Assembly (NCBI GenBank): GCA_045591175.1
Contig: JAZNSI010000013.1
Coordinates: 62,001 to 126,000 of the forward strand
Reading direction: 5' to 3'
Source of the DNA: UBA11524 sp045591175
Lineage (GTDB): Bacteria > Bacillota > Clostridia > Christensenellales > Aristaeellaceae
Length of the DNA: 64,000 nucleotides
Every line of letters starts with the position of its first letter. The stretch's first letter is position 1. Below are positions 15,230 through 24,735 of this stretch, in pieces. A program made the translations under genes and the position numbers. Under the pieces are notes generated by a model. That model did not search any database. It saw nothing but the letters and a program-made list of their open reading frames with translations, and had not been told where the DNA came from.

Positions 15230-17500
15230 ATGAATGTAGATCAGCTTACCCAACAGCTTCGCAGCGACCCGCTGTTCATGCGAAACGTCGTGCGTTGGGA
15301 GACCATCCCGCCCCGCGAGGCGCAGTATGCCGCTTTTCCGGAGAATCTGGATCAGCGGCTGATTCCTGTGCTGCAGAAGCGGGGGATTCATCAACTGTAC
15401 ACCCATCAGGCCCACGCGGTGAAGTCCGTGCTGGCGGGGCAGGATGTGGTCGTCGTGACCCCCACGGCTTCCGGCAAAACCATGTGCTACAATTTGCCGG
15501 TGCTGTCCGCCATTCTGCAGAATGAGGACGCTCGCGCGCTGTACCTGTTTCCGACCAAGGCGCTCAGTGCCGATCAGGTCAGCGAGCTGTACGAGCTGAT
15601 CGAGGCGATGGGCGTGGACATCAAGACCTACACCTACGACGGCGACACCCCCGGTGCGGCGCGCAAGGCCGTGCGGCAGGCAGGGCACATCGTGGTGACC
15701 AACCCGGATATGCTGCACAGCGGCATATTGCCCCATCACACCAAGTGGGTCAAGCTGTTCGAGAACCTGCGCTACATCGTCATCGACGAGATCCACACCT
15801 ACCGCGGCGTGTTTGGGTCGAACTTGGCAAATGTCCTGCGCCGCCTGATCCGCCTGTGCGAGTTTTATGGGTCGAAGCCCCAGTTCATCCTGTGCTCGGC
15901 GACCATCGCCAATCCGCAGGAACTGGCGGAAACCCTCATCGGCCACCCGGTGGAAATGGTCGACGACAACGGCGCTCCTATGGGCGCGCGGCATTTCGTG
16001 TTCTACAACCCGCCGGTGGTGAACCGCCAGCTGGGCATCCGGCGCGGCGTGATCCCGGAGACGCGGAATATCGCCTCCATGCTGCTGAAAAACGGCATCC
16101 AGACCATCACCTTCGCCCGCTCGCGGCTGACGGTGGAGGTGCTGACGAAGTACCTGAAGGATCTCGTCCGCGACCCTCTGGGCAACGCCGGACGGGTGCG
16201 CGGCTACCGCGGGGGATACCTGCCCACCGAGCGCCGAGAGATTGAAAAGGGCCTGCGTGCGGGCTCCATTGATGCAGTGGTGTCCACCAATGCGCTGGAG
16301 CTGGGTATCGACATCGGCGCGCTGGATGCCTGCGTACTCTGCGGTTACCCGGGGACGATCGCCTCTGCGTGGCAGCAGGCGGGCCGCGCCGGCCGCCGCA
16401 AGGGGACGAGCATCGTGTTCTACGTCGCGTCCTCCGCGGCGATCGACCAGTATATCGTGGCGCACCCGGATTATTTCCTTCGCCAGAGCCCGGAGAATGC
16501 GCTGCTCAACCCGGACAATCTGTACATCCTGCTCAGCCACTTCAAGTGCGCGGCCTTCGAGCTGCCCTTTGAGGACGGCGACGCCTTCGGCAACGCCCCC
16601 GGCACGCCGGAGCTGCTGGAGTACCTCAGCGACGCGGGCATCGTCCGCCATGTGGAAGGGCGTTACCACTGGTCGGCGGAGGACTTCCCGGCGAGCGAAA
16701 TCAGCCTGCGCAGCGCGTCCGCCGAAGAGAATTTCATGATCATCGATGTCTCCAACCCGCAGAAGCATCGCGTCATCGGCGAGATGGACCGCTTCACCGT
16801 GCCGATGCTGCTGCACGAGAACGCCATCTACATGCACGAGGCCCAGCAGTACCAGGTGGAGAAGCTGGATTTCGATGCGTGCAAGGCGTTCATCCGCCGG
16901 GTGGACACGGGCTATTACACCGACGCTGACCTGAATGTGACGCTGTCCCTGCTAGATATCGAGCGCGAGGACGAGCGGGGCGGCGTGCACCGTGGACTGG
17001 GCGAGGTGCGCGTTTCGACGCTGGTGACGATGTTCAAGAAGATCAAGTTTGACACCCATGAGACGCTGGGCTTCGGCCATGTGCGTCTGCCGGAGACGGA
17101 CATGCATACCACCGCCATGTGGTGGACGCTGCCGGACGAGCTGGCGGCGAAGTATGACTCCGACACGCTGAAAAACGGCATGCTGGGCGTGACGAACCTG
17201 CTGCGGATCGTGGCGCCGCTGAGTTTGATGTGTGCGCCCCAGGACGTGGCGGTGCTGTATCAGGTGAAGTCGCCGATCACGAACAAGCCGACGATCATTT
17301 TGTATGACAACTGCCCGGGCGGCGTGGGCTTGAGTCACAAAGCCTATGGCATGCAGCAGCTGCTGCTGGAGCAGGCGCTGCAAATCGTGGCGGACTGCTC
17401 CTGTCCCTTCGGCTGTCCGAGCTGTGCCGGCCCGATGGGGGAGATCGGCACGACGGGTAAACGCACAGCATATGAGCTGCTGACGGAGCTAACCCGCTAA
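15230..17500 (+). CDS. mrfA: MrfA-type DEXH helicase (YprA)
   Basis: The 756-residue ATP-dependent DNA helicase is homologous to Bacillus MrfA, which with the nuclease MrfB excises mitomycin-type DNA adducts. Visible motifs are Walker A TPTASGKT, Walker B VIDEIHTYRG, motif III SATIANP, and motif VI QQAGRAGRR. The C-terminal region has the zinc-binding CSCPFGCPSC expected in the MrfA C-terminal (MZB/DUF1998) domain. The ATG at 15230 is used because the N-terminus then aligns with MrfA; a GTG at 15212 is possible and the ribosome-binding site (AAAGGCGG) is weak. mrfB follows after 286 bases of repeats. Confidence 0.9.
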   Translation: MNVDQLTQQLRSDPLFMRNVVRWETIPPREAQYAAFPENLDQRLIPVLQKRGIHQLYTHQAHAVKSVLAGQDVVVVTPTASGKTMCYNLPVLSAILQNEDARALYLFPTKALSADQVSELYELIEAMGVDIKTYTYDGDTPGAARKAVRQAGHIVVTNPDMLHSGILPHHTKWVKLFENLRYIVIDEIHTYRGVFGSNLANVLRRLIRLCEFYGSKPQFILCSATIANPQELAETLIGHPVEMVDDNGAPMGARHFVFYNPPVVNRQLGIRRGVIPETRNIASMLLKNGIQTITFARSRLTVEVLTKYLKDLVRDPLGNAGRVRGYRGGYLPTERREIEKGLRAGSIDAVVSTNALELGIDIGALDACVLCGYPGTIASAWQQAGRAGRRKGTSIVFYVASSAAIDQYIVAHPDYFLRQSPENALLNPDNLYILLSHFKCAAFELPFEDGDAFGNAPGTPELLEYLSDAGIVRHVEGRYHWSAEDFPASEISLRSASAEENFMIIDVSNPQKHRVIGEMDRFTVPMLLHENAIYMHEAQQYQVEKLDFDACKAFIRRVDTGYYTDADLNVTLSLLDIEREDERGGVHRGLGEVRVSTLVTMFKKIKFDTHETLGFGHVRLPETDMHTTAMWWTLPDELAAKYDSDTLKNGMLGVTNLLRIVAPLSLMCAPQDVAVLYQVKSPITNKPTIILYDNCPGGVGLSHKAYGMQQLLLEQALQIVADCSCPFGCPSCAGPMGEIGTTGKRTAYELLTELTR

Positions 17501-17501
17501 G

Positions 17502-17690
17502 GAGCCGAGAAAAGGGTGTCGAGAGGGCCGTTGGCCCTTCGCGGGGTCAAGGGGCAGGGCCCCTTGCCGTCGGAGACTTTCGTCCGCAGACGAAAAATAC
17601 TCCGCGCGCCTTTCGCGAATCCAACGGATTCGCCGAAACAGCTCACCCTGCCCCAAAGAAACAGCATGACGCCCCACATACTGCACCGTC
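17502..17690 (+). repeat. GC-rich intergenic repeat family 1, copy a
   Basis: The element begins GGTGTCGAGAGGGCC...GGCCCTTCGCGGGGTC, continues AAGGGGCAGGGCCCCTTGCC, then GCCTTTCGCGAATCC...GGATTCGCCGAAACAGCTC and ends in a purine-rich stretch. It matches 20466-20655, 28055-28249 (inverted), 52295-52500 and part of 57848-57925. Several blocks are palindromic. It separates mrfA from mrfB. Confidence 0.85.
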
Positions 17691-17708
17691 AGATTGACCC
17701 AAACGCCG

Positions 17709-17766
17709 CATAAGCCCTCTCAGTCGCCACAGGCGACAGCTCTCCCGGCGGGAGAGCCTTTGGCAG
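17709..17766 (+). repeat. Palindromic repeat family 2, copy a
   Basis: AAGCCCTCTCAGTCGCC...AGCTCTCCCGGCGGGAGAGCC matches 20684-20735 in the same orientation. Both copies follow a family 1 repeat at similar distance. Similar CCCTCTCAG/GGGAGAGCC hairpin repeats are, from memory, frequent in gut Clostridia. Confidence 0.75.
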
Positions 17767-17786
17767 GGGAGAAAGGAGGACACGCC

Positions 17787-18938
17787 ATGAATCTGCGCGA
17801 CAAGCTCAAGGCCATCGAGCGCCCCAAGGTCAAAGTCACCGTGCAGCCCACCGCTCCCGAGGCGAGTCCCGCCTTCACCGACTGCTGGCGCACCGAATCC
17901 ACCCACACCGCCGCCGCGTATCCCATCCGCCGGGAAACCGTCATGCTCATGCAGGGCGACGACATGCCTGCGGACTTCTCAGCCGAGCGCATCCTCTACC
18001 TGGACACCGAGACCACCGGCCTGATGGGCGCGGGCACCGTTGCCTTCGAGGTGGGCCTGGGCTGGCAGGAGGGGAGTACCTTCCATGTGCGGCAGCTGGT
18101 CATGCGCGATTACCCCGAGGAGCGCTTCCTGCTGGAGGAGATCGTCCGCGTGGCAGAGAAATTCGACGTGGTGTGCTCCTTCAACGGCAAAACCTTCGAC
18201 TTGCCGCTGCTGAAAAACCGCTTCATCATGAACCGCATCCGCACGGATTGCCTGGAGAAACCCCACATCGACCTGCTGCACATTGCGCGGCGCGTGTGGA
18301 AGCTGCGTCTGCGGCACTGCAACCTCACCAATCTGGAGGAGGCCCTCCTGGGCATCCCCCGTGTGGACGATCTGCCCGGCGCACAGGTACCGGAAAGGTT
18401 CTTCTCCTACCTGAAGAACGGCGATTTTTCGCTCCTGGACGATGTGCTTGAACACAACGAGCAGGACATCGTCAGCCTGCAGAATCTTCTCAGTCACATG
18501 TGCCGCATGTACGAGAACCCCGAGCAGCTGCGCTTTGACGAGGATGTGTACTCGATGGGCGTCGCGCTGGATCGTTTCCACCATGCAGAGGAGGCGCGAC
18601 GCTGCTATGAGCTGGCCGGGGGCGAGATGCATGCGGCGTCCCAAAGCCGCCTGGCGATCAGCTACCGAAAGTCCGGCGAGCGGGGAGAGGCCGTACGCAT
18701 CTGGCAGGAGATGATCCGCCGGGGCGAGGGGGGCGTCACCCCCTATGTGGAGCTGGCCAAGCATTATGAGCATGCCGAAAGGGACTACGCTGCCGCCCTG
18801 GACGTGGTGCGCAAGGCCATGATGCGCCTCGCCGAACCAACTTTATTTGAAGATTCGGCTGTACAAGAGGCGCGAAATGCGTTACAATACCGTTATGAGC
18901 GTCTGCGGAGAAAAGCGGCCGCTCACACAAGTGATTGA
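17787..18938 (+). CDS. mrfB: MrfB-type DEDD exonuclease with TPR tail (YprB)
   Basis: The 383-residue protein has an RNase H-like 3'-5' exonuclease domain (about 65-240): motif I YLDTETTGL gives the Asp/Glu pair, motif II is VVCSFNGKTFDLPLLKNRF, and the last motif is in LEHNEQDIVSL. RHCNLTNLEEALLGIPRVDDLPG is typical of YprB. The C-terminal half (about 265-370) is helical and TPR-like. It is the nuclease partner of MrfA in mitomycin-lesion repair. The ATG at 17787 is preceded by AAGGAGG; the frame is open further upstream but runs into the palindromic repeat. Confidence 0.88.
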   Translation: MNLRDKLKAIERPKVKVTVQPTAPEASPAFTDCWRTESTHTAAAYPIRRETVMLMQGDDMPADFSAERILYLDTETTGLMGAGTVAFEVGLGWQEGSTFHVRQLVMRDYPEERFLLEEIVRVAEKFDVVCSFNGKTFDLPLLKNRFIMNRIRTDCLEKPHIDLLHIARRVWKLRLRHCNLTNLEEALLGIPRVDDLPGAQVPERFFSYLKNGDFSLLDDVLEHNEQDIVSLQNLLSHMCRMYENPEQLRFDEDVYSMGVALDRFHHAEEARRCYELAGGEMHAASQSRLAISYRKSGERGEAVRIWQEMIRRGEGGVTPYVELAKHYEHAERDYAAALDVVRKAMMRLAEPTLFEDSAVQEARNALQYRYERLRRKAAAHTSD

Positions 18939-18959
18939 ACATCCGAAGGAGACACACGT

Positions 18960-19805
18960 ATGGGATTTATGAAGGCGTTCACTGCCAGCTGGAAGGGCAA
19001 TATGGCTCTGCGTGCCCACAACAAGGGCGATTTGGTCAAGGCGAAGCAGCTTTATCATGAGGCTATCGACGAGGGCGGCGTGATGGAAGCCCGCATGATG
19101 CTGGGCTACTCGCTGCTGCTGATCCGCGAGGGCAGCTATGAGCAGGCCATGGCGCTGCTGCTCAAGACGCAGAAGGCTCCTGACCTCACCCCTGACCGCA
19201 AGAGCCAGCTCTTTGTGGACTATGCTGCCTGCTGTGCCAAAACCGGTCAGCTGGAAAAGGGCGTGAAGCTGCTGGAAAAGCAGCATCAGCGTACGGCAAC
19301 CGGCCAGACTTACCAGACGCTGGGATACCTGTATGTGGAGCTGCTGTCTCAGGGAAAGCCCGTGGCGGATGAATCAACCGTGGTGATGGTACCCGGTCCG
19401 CATGAGTTCTCCGATCCTGTGCCCGGCGAGGGCCTGACGGTGGAGGAAAAGCAGGCCATCATTGATCAGCAGTGGCAGGAGAAGATCGATAAGGCCGTGA
19501 AGCTGATCGACGACTCCCTGGAGTACGACGATGAGGATCCCGTCTGCCTGGACAACAAGGGCCAGTTCCTGTATCGCGTGATGGGCGACAAGGCCGCTGC
19601 CAAGGAGTGGTTCGACAAGGCCCATGAGGAGAAGCCGAACCAGATCGACAGCCTGTGGTTCCTCAGCCGTTACGACCTGGACAACGGCGATAAGGACGCC
19701 GCCATCGAGAAGCTGGAAACGGCGCTGGAAGGCCGCTTCTCTCCGCTGAATTTCGTGGATAAGGCGACTGTTCAGGCGGAAGTGGATCGACTGAAGGCGG
19801 AGTGA
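18960..19805 (+). CDS. Tetratricopeptide-repeat protein of unknown function
   Basis: The 281-residue soluble protein is nearly all helical. TPR-like units are visible at about 19-52 (NKGDLVKAKQLYHEAID), 55-90, 95-125 and, after an acidic linker with PGPHEFSDPVPGEGL, at 175-280 (VCLDNKGQFLYRVMGDKAAAKEWFDKA, then DNGDKDAAIEKLETAL). No enzymatic motif is present and there is no signal peptide. AAGGAG precedes the ATG. It starts 21 bases after mrfB and is followed by pth, so it probably belongs to the same transcript. Confidence 0.75.
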   Translation: MGFMKAFTASWKGNMALRAHNKGDLVKAKQLYHEAIDEGGVMEARMMLGYSLLLIREGSYEQAMALLLKTQKAPDLTPDRKSQLFVDYAACCAKTGQLEKGVKLLEKQHQRTATGQTYQTLGYLYVELLSQGKPVADESTVVMVPGPHEFSDPVPGEGLTVEEKQAIIDQQWQEKIDKAVKLIDDSLEYDDEDPVCLDNKGQFLYRVMGDKAAAKEWFDKAHEEKPNQIDSLWFLSRYDLDNGDKDAAIEKLETALEGRFSPLNFVDKATVQAEVDRLKAE

Positions 19806-19883
19806 TCCGGCATACAACCGACAAATTTCGCGGAGGGGGTATTCGGCCCTCTCCGCCATACCGTGTTTTGGAGAAAGGAAATC

Positions 19884-20462
19884 ATGATGGAAACATACAT
19901 CGTTGTGGGCCTGGGCAATCCCGGCGCGCAGTATGCGAAGACCCGGCACAATGCGGGCTGGGAGTCCCTTGAGGTGCTCAGCCGCCGCTGGAACGCGCCG
20001 CTGACGAAAAAAAAGTTCGACGGCATGCTGGCGGAAGTGATGGTGGACGGCAAGCGGGTGGTGCTGTGCCAGCCGCAGACCTTCATGAATGCTTCCGGCG
20101 AGTGCGTGCAGCAGCTGCTGCAGTGGTACAAGTGTCCGCTGGAGAACCTGATGGTCATCTATGATGATATTGATCTGCCGGCGGCCAAGCTCCGTGTGCG
20201 GAAGTCGGGCAGCAGCGGCACGCACAATGGCATGCGGTCGATCCTGCAGTGCATTGGCGGACAGCAGGGCTTTCCGCGGGTGCGGGTCGGCGTTGGTTCC
20301 AAGCCGGAGGGCTGGGATCTGGCGGACTGGGTGCTGTCCACGTATCGCATGGCGGAGGAGCGTGAGGCGATGGAGAAGACCTTCGCCAAGGCCGCTGATG
20401 TGGTAGAGGATTGGCTGAAGAACGGTATCGACCACGCCATGCAGCTGGGCAACCGCGCATAA
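19884..20462 (+). CDS. pth: Peptidyl-tRNA hydrolase
   Basis: The 192-residue enzyme frees tRNA from stalled peptidyl-tRNA. It has the family start YIVVGLGNPG, the catalytic His in KTRHNAGW, PQTFMNASGE, the Asp in YDDIDLP, and GSSGTHNGMRSI. The first of two adjacent ATG codons (19884) is taken; 19887 is equally possible. A GC-rich hairpin at 19830-19856 lies in the upstream gap without a clear T run. As in many Bacillota, pth lies directly upstream of mfd. Confidence 0.95.
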   Translation: MMETYIVVGLGNPGAQYAKTRHNAGWESLEVLSRRWNAPLTKKKFDGMLAEVMVDGKRVVLCQPQTFMNASGECVQQLLQWYKCPLENLMVIYDDIDLPAAKLRVRKSGSSGTHNGMRSILQCIGGQQGFPRVRVGVGSKPEGWDLADWVLSTYRMAEEREAMEKTFAKAADVVEDWLKNGIDHAMQLGNRA

Positions 20463-20465
20463 CCT

Positions 20466-20655
20466 CGCGCCGCAGCGCGAAACGGGTGTCGAGAGGGCCT
20501 GAGGCCCTTCGCGGGGTCAAGGGGCAGGGCCCCTGCCGCCGGAGGCCCTCCGTCCGCAGACGCAAAATCCCCACGCGCCTTTCGCGAATCCGCAAGGATT
20601 CGCCGAAACAGCTCGCCCAGCCGCAAAGGAAAGGACAACAGAGCCACTAACTAAA
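20466..20655 (+). repeat. GC-rich intergenic repeat family 1, copy b
   Basis: GGTGTCGAGAGGGCC, CGCGGGGTCAAGGGGCAGGG, GCCTTTCGCGAATCC and GATTCGCCGAAACAGCTC occur in the same order as in copy a. It fills most of the gap between pth and mfd, and its 3' end (GAGCCACTAACTAAACCTG) matches the end of the 52295-52500 copy. Confidence 0.85.
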
Positions 20656-20683
20656 CCTGTTGCTCGCGAGGAAAACCGCAAGA

Positions 20684-20735
20684 AGCCCTCTCACCCGTTC
20701 ACGCGGGAGTTCTCCCGGCGGGAGAGCCCTTTGAC
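20684..20735 (+). repeat. Palindromic repeat family 2, copy b
   Basis: AAGCCCTCTCACCC...TTCTCCCGGCGGGAGAGCC matches 17709-17766, again about 30 bases after a family 1 repeat and directly before a ribosome-binding site. Confidence 0.75.
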
Positions 20736-20755
20736 ACCGTTATGAAAGGATCACT

Positions 20756-23700
20756 ATGAAGCAACCCTTATTCACCCCCACCAGCCCGGCGTGGGCACGC
20801 CTTGCCGCTGCTGCAGACGAGCAGAAAACCATCGCGCTGACCGGCCTGCCGGACACGATGGCTGCCTTCGTCGCTGCGAAGCTTGCGGAGGAAACCGGCA
20901 AACGCGTTCTGCTGCTCTCCGGCAATGACCTCAAGGCCACCCACGACGCCGATGACGGCCAGCAGCTCCTCGGAACCCGCTGTGCATGCTTGCCCGGAGG
21001 CGAAATCGACCTGACCCGCGGCGCATCCTCCCACGAGAGCGCGTGGCGAAGGCTCGAAACCCTCGCGCGGGTCGCGTCCGGCGAGGTCTCCTTGCTGTGC
21101 GCGTCTTTGGAAGCTGCCGTCCAGCGCATGGGCAGCGCCAACCGCTTTGCCGAGCAGACCATCCGCCTGCACTTGGGCGACAATACCGAGCCCGCCGAGC
21201 TCATCCGCAGCTTGACCCGTATGGGCTACGAGCGGGTCAGCATGGTCGAGGGCAAGGGCCAGTGTGCCCAGCGCGGCGATATTGTCGACGTGTATCCGCC
21301 CGCCGGAGCCGTGGCGCTGCGCATCGAGTTTTTCGGGGACGAGATCGACTCCATCCGCGCGTTTGACACCATGAGCCAGCGCAGCCTCGACCACGCGGAG
21401 GAAGTCGTCCTGCCGCCAGCCACCGAGGTGTTGCTGGGAGATGAGGAGGCTGCCACCGCCGCGCAGCGCATGCGCGACGCCATCAAGAACGGCCGCCCCG
21501 ACAAGCCCCAGGAAACCAGCCTGTTTGCCGACCTGCCGCCGCTCCCCGATGATGCGGAGGACGACGCGGCGTACTATGATAAGAAGATCTCTCCCAAAGT
21601 GAAGCAGCGCGAACAGACCGCCAGCCGCATTGCTGAGCTGGAACGCCGCACGGCCCAGCTCATGCGGGACGCCGACGCGGTGGAGAACGGTCTGCCCTTC
21701 CGGCGCATCCGCGCGTGGCTGCCCGTCTTGACCGACGACATGCACACCGTCATCGACTGGTACCAGCCGGACGTGGTGTTCCTTAGCGACCCGGACATGC
21801 TGCGCAAGCGCGCCGAGGAACGCCGCAATGGCTTTGCGGAGGATCTTGATTCCGCCATGGGCCGCGGCGAGGCCGTCGTGGAGCAGCAGAATCTGCTGAT
21901 GACTTGGGAAGAGCTGGTCGCCGCGATGCAGGGCCGCTGCGTGGTGGCGGTGACGGAGTTTCTCGAGGGCATGGGCGGCGTGCGCGTGCAGGACGCGATT
22001 GACCTGAAGGTCGAGCGCATCCAGGGCTACTCCAATCAGGTGAAGCTGCTGGCGGAGGACTGCAAGGACTGGATCGCTGCGGGGCATCGGATCGCGCTGC
22101 TGTGCGGCGGCGTGGCTCGCGGTCAGCGATTGGAGAACAGCCTGCGGGAGCTGGAGGTGTCTGCGAAATTCGCCGAGGACGCATCCGACCTTGCGCCGGG
22201 GAAGGTGACCATCCTGCCCGGGACGCTGGGCCATGGCTTCCGCTGGGCGGAGGCGGGCCTGGTCGTCGTCAGCGACACGGATGTGTACGGCGCGGGCTAC
22301 CGCAAGGTCAAGAAACGCAGCCACGCGGGAGAGAAGATCGCCGCCTTTACCGACCTCAAGCCCGGCGATTACGTGGTGCATGAGGAGTACGGCGTGGGCG
22401 TGTTCCTGGGGACGACGCAGATCAAGATCGGCGGCCCCGGCGGCATCCGGCGCGACTTTTTGCAGATCCAGTACCTGGGCAGCGACAAATTGAACGTGCC
22501 CATCGAGCAGCTGGATCGCGTGCAGCGCTACATCGGCAATCCGCAAAATCCCCCGAAGCTGAACTCCTTGGGCAACTCCGAGTGGCAGAAGCAGAAGGCG
22601 AAGGTGCGCGAGGGCCTGAAGGCCATTGCCTTCGATCTGGTGAAGCTCTACGCCACCCGCACGAAGGCCACCGGCTTCGCCTTCAGCCCAGACACTCCCT
22701 GGCAGCGGGAGTTCGAGGATCAGTTCCCCTACGAGCTGACCCCCGACCAGGCCCAGTCCGTCGCGGAGATCACCGCGGACATGGAGTCCCCGAAGAACAT
22801 GGACCGTCTGCTCTGCGGCGACGTGGGCTACGGCAAGACCGAGGTGAGCCTGCGCGCGGCCTTCAAGGCCCTCATGGACGACAAGCAGGTCGCCATCCTC
22901 GCGCCTACGACCATTCTGGCGCAGCAGCACTACAACACGGTGCTCAAGCGCTTCAAGGGCTTCCCGGTGCGGGTGGAGGTGCTGTCCCGCTTCCGTACGC
23001 CCAAGGAGGTCAAGGACATCCTGGAACGCCTCAAAAAGGGCGAGATCGACATCCTGGTGGGCACCCACCGCCTGCTGGCTAAGGACGTGCAGTTCCATGA
23101 CCTGGGATTGCTCATCGTGGACGAGGAGCAGCGCTTCGGCGTGCAGCACAAGGAACAGATCAAGAACATGAAGAACACCGTGGACGTGCTGACGCTCTCT
23201 GCCACGCCCATCCCGCGCACGCTGCACATGTCCATGGTGGGCATCCGCGACATGTCCGTGCTGGAGACGCCCCCGGAGGAGCGTCTGCCGGTGCAGACCC
23301 GCGTGGTGGACTACAACGACGGCATGATCCGCGACGCGATCCTGCGCGAAATCTCCCGCGGCGGCCAGGTGTACTTCCTCTACAACCAGGTCAGGCGCAT
23401 CGACGAGTTCTACGCCCGCCTCCGCGCCCTGGTACCGGAAGCTCGCATCGGCGTGGCCCACGGCCAGATGAAGGAGCACGGTCTCGAGGACGTGATGATG
23501 GACTTCTACGGCGGCAGCTACGACGTGCTGCTGTGCACGACCATCATCGAATCCGGCCTGGACGTGCCCACGGCGAACACGCTGATCGTCTTTGATGCGG
23601 ATCGCTTCGGCCTGAGCCAGCTGTACCAGCTGCGCGGCCGCGTGGGACGCTCCAACCGGCAGGCGTATGCGTACTTTACCGTCCGCCCGGACCGGAATCT

Positions 23701-24415
23701 GTCGGAAACGGCGGATCAGCGTCTGGCGGCGATTCGCGAGTTCACCGAGTTCGGCGCGGGCTTCCGCATCGCCATGCGCGACCTGGAGATCCGCGGCGCG
23801 GGCAACATCCTCGGCGCGGAGCAGCACGGTCACCTGGCCACCGTCGGCTACGACATGTACTGCAAGCTGATGGAGGAAGTGCTGGCGGAAACCAAGGACG
23901 AGCTGGCCGGCAAGGCGCCCGCGCAGCCTCACTTCGAGACCCGCGTGGACGTGAAGGTGGACGCGTACCTGCCCGAATCCTACGTCAAGGACGACCGCCA
24001 GCGCATGGAAATGTACAAGCGCATCGCCTCGCTGGTGACGGATGCGGATCGCGCAGATATCGTGGACGAGCTGATCGACCGCTTCGGCGAGGTGCCGCCG
24101 CCGGTGGAGACGCTGCTGGACATCGCCCAGCTCCGCGCCCAGGCGAACAAGCTGGCCATCAGCCAGGTGACCTACAAACCCGGCGGATTCCTGGTGCTGA
24201 AGATCGACCTGAAGCATCTGCCCCAGGATGACGAGGGCTACATCACCGCCATGGCACAGGCGGACAAGCGCATCATGCCCAGCCGCATGAACCCGGACGT
24301 GCTGATCTTTGCTGCGCCAGGGCTGAATGAGTATGGTATCCTCCGCGAGGCCGTACGTGCCCTGATGAAGTGGAATCAGGCGTTTGAGGAGATCACATCA
24401 GAAAAGGCTGAATAA
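20756..24415 (+). CDS. mfd: Transcription-repair coupling factor Mfd
   Basis: The 1219-residue ATP-driven translocase releases stalled RNA polymerase and recruits UvrA. An N-terminal UvrB-like region (about 1-330) is followed by a CarD-like RNA-polymerase-interaction domain near 535-600 (LKPGDYVVHEEYGVGVFLG, NVPIEQLDRVQRYIG). The helicase core has LLCGDVGYGKTE (about 685-695) and IVDEEQRFGV (about 790), then the TRG motif region and a C-terminal TRCF domain (about 1100-1200). Length is close to the usual 1150-1180. The ATG follows AAAGGA. A terminator follows at once. Confidence 0.97.
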   Translation: MKQPLFTPTSPAWARLAAAADEQKTIALTGLPDTMAAFVAAKLAEETGKRVLLLSGNDLKATHDADDGQQLLGTRCACLPGGEIDLTRGASSHESAWRRLETLARVASGEVSLLCASLEAAVQRMGSANRFAEQTIRLHLGDNTEPAELIRSLTRMGYERVSMVEGKGQCAQRGDIVDVYPPAGAVALRIEFFGDEIDSIRAFDTMSQRSLDHAEEVVLPPATEVLLGDEEAATAAQRMRDAIKNGRPDKPQETSLFADLPPLPDDAEDDAAYYDKKISPKVKQREQTASRIAELERRTAQLMRDADAVENGLPFRRIRAWLPVLTDDMHTVIDWYQPDVVFLSDPDMLRKRAEERRNGFAEDLDSAMGRGEAVVEQQNLLMTWEELVAAMQGRCVVAVTEFLEGMGGVRVQDAIDLKVERIQGYSNQVKLLAEDCKDWIAAGHRIALLCGGVARGQRLENSLRELEVSAKFAEDASDLAPGKVTILPGTLGHGFRWAEAGLVVVSDTDVYGAGYRKVKKRSHAGEKIAAFTDLKPGDYVVHEEYGVGVFLGTTQIKIGGPGGIRRDFLQIQYLGSDKLNVPIEQLDRVQRYIGNPQNPPKLNSLGNSEWQKQKAKVREGLKAIAFDLVKLYATRTKATGFAFSPDTPWQREFEDQFPYELTPDQAQSVAEITADMESPKNMDRLLCGDVGYGKTEVSLRAAFKALMDDKQVAILAPTTILAQQHYNTVLKRFKGFPVRVEVLSRFRTPKEVKDILERLKKGEIDILVGTHRLLAKDVQFHDLGLLIVDEEQRFGVQHKEQIKNMKNTVDVLTLSATPIPRTLHMSMVGIRDMSVLETPPEERLPVQTRVVDYNDGMIRDAILREISRGGQVYFLYNQVRRIDEFYARLRALVPEARIGVAHGQMKEHGLEDVMMDFYGGSYDVLLCTTIIESGLDVPTANTLIVFDADRFGLSQLYQLRGRVGRSNRQAYAYFTVRPDRNLSETADQRLAAIREFTEFGAGFRIAMRDLEIRGAGNILGAEQHGHLATVGYDMYCKLMEEVLAETKDELAGKAPAQPHFETRVDVKVDAYLPESYVKDDRQRMEMYKRIASLVTDADRADIVDELIDRFGEVPPPVETLLDIAQLRAQANKLAISQVTYKPGGFLVLKIDLKHLPQDDEGYITAMAQADKRIMPSRMNPDVLIFAAPGLNEYGILREAVRALMKWNQAFEEITSEKAE

Positions 24416-24420
24416 CAGGC

Positions 24421-24450
24421 AAGGCTCCGTCCAATCGGACGGAGCCTTTT
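24421..24450 (+). terminator. Intrinsic terminator of mfd
   Basis: A 12-bp perfect stem (24421-24432 with 24437-24448), AATC loop and TTTT. Confidence 0.9.
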
Positions 24451-24462
24451 CACATTCCCCAC

Positions 24463-24491
24463 TTGCAATCTGGCAGGAACTGTGGTATAAT
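24463..24491 (+). promoter_or_regulatory. Promoter of tRNA-Leu
   Basis: TTGCAA (24463-24468), 17-bp spacer, TATAAT (24486-24491), ending 11 bases before the tRNA. Confidence 0.85.
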
Positions 24492-24502
24492 ACCCATCGT
24501 TC

Positions 24503-24582
24503 GCTGGTGTGGCGGAACGGCATACGCATCTGACTCAAAATCAGACGGGGAAACCTTGGGGGTTCAAATCCCTTCACCAGCA
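24503..24582 (+). tRNA. tRNA-Leu (anticodon CAA)
   Basis: The acceptor stem is GCTGGTG (24503-24509) with CACCAGC (24575-24581), discriminator A. The anticodon arm is TCTGA-CTCAAAA-TCAGA with anticodon CAA, reading UUG. A long variable arm and the T arm GGGGTTCAAATCCC fit class II tRNA-Leu. CCA is not encoded. Confidence 0.93.
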
Positions 24583-24586
24583 CACA

Positions 24587-24615
24587 TGGAGCTGTCCGGA
24601 TGGGCGGCTCCTTTC
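24587..24615 (+). terminator. Probable terminator of tRNA-Leu
   Basis: GGAGC...GCTCC with an inner CC/GG pair (24588-24612) is followed by TTTCG. The stem is short. Confidence 0.55.
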
Positions 24616-24735
24616 GTTTGGCGACATTTCGGACATGATTTTTGACAACTCGGACCAAAGCCCTTGCGTCCGGTGGGCAAATGTGTTACTGTTATCCTGT
24701 ACAAACATCCCAACGTATTAGAAAGGATGAAAACG

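Noticed and set aside
20768..24217. An 1149-codon open frame on the minus strand opposite mfd
   Set aside because: Same reason: Mfd is complete on the plus strand, and the opposite frame is His/Val/Leu-rich without recognisable motifs.
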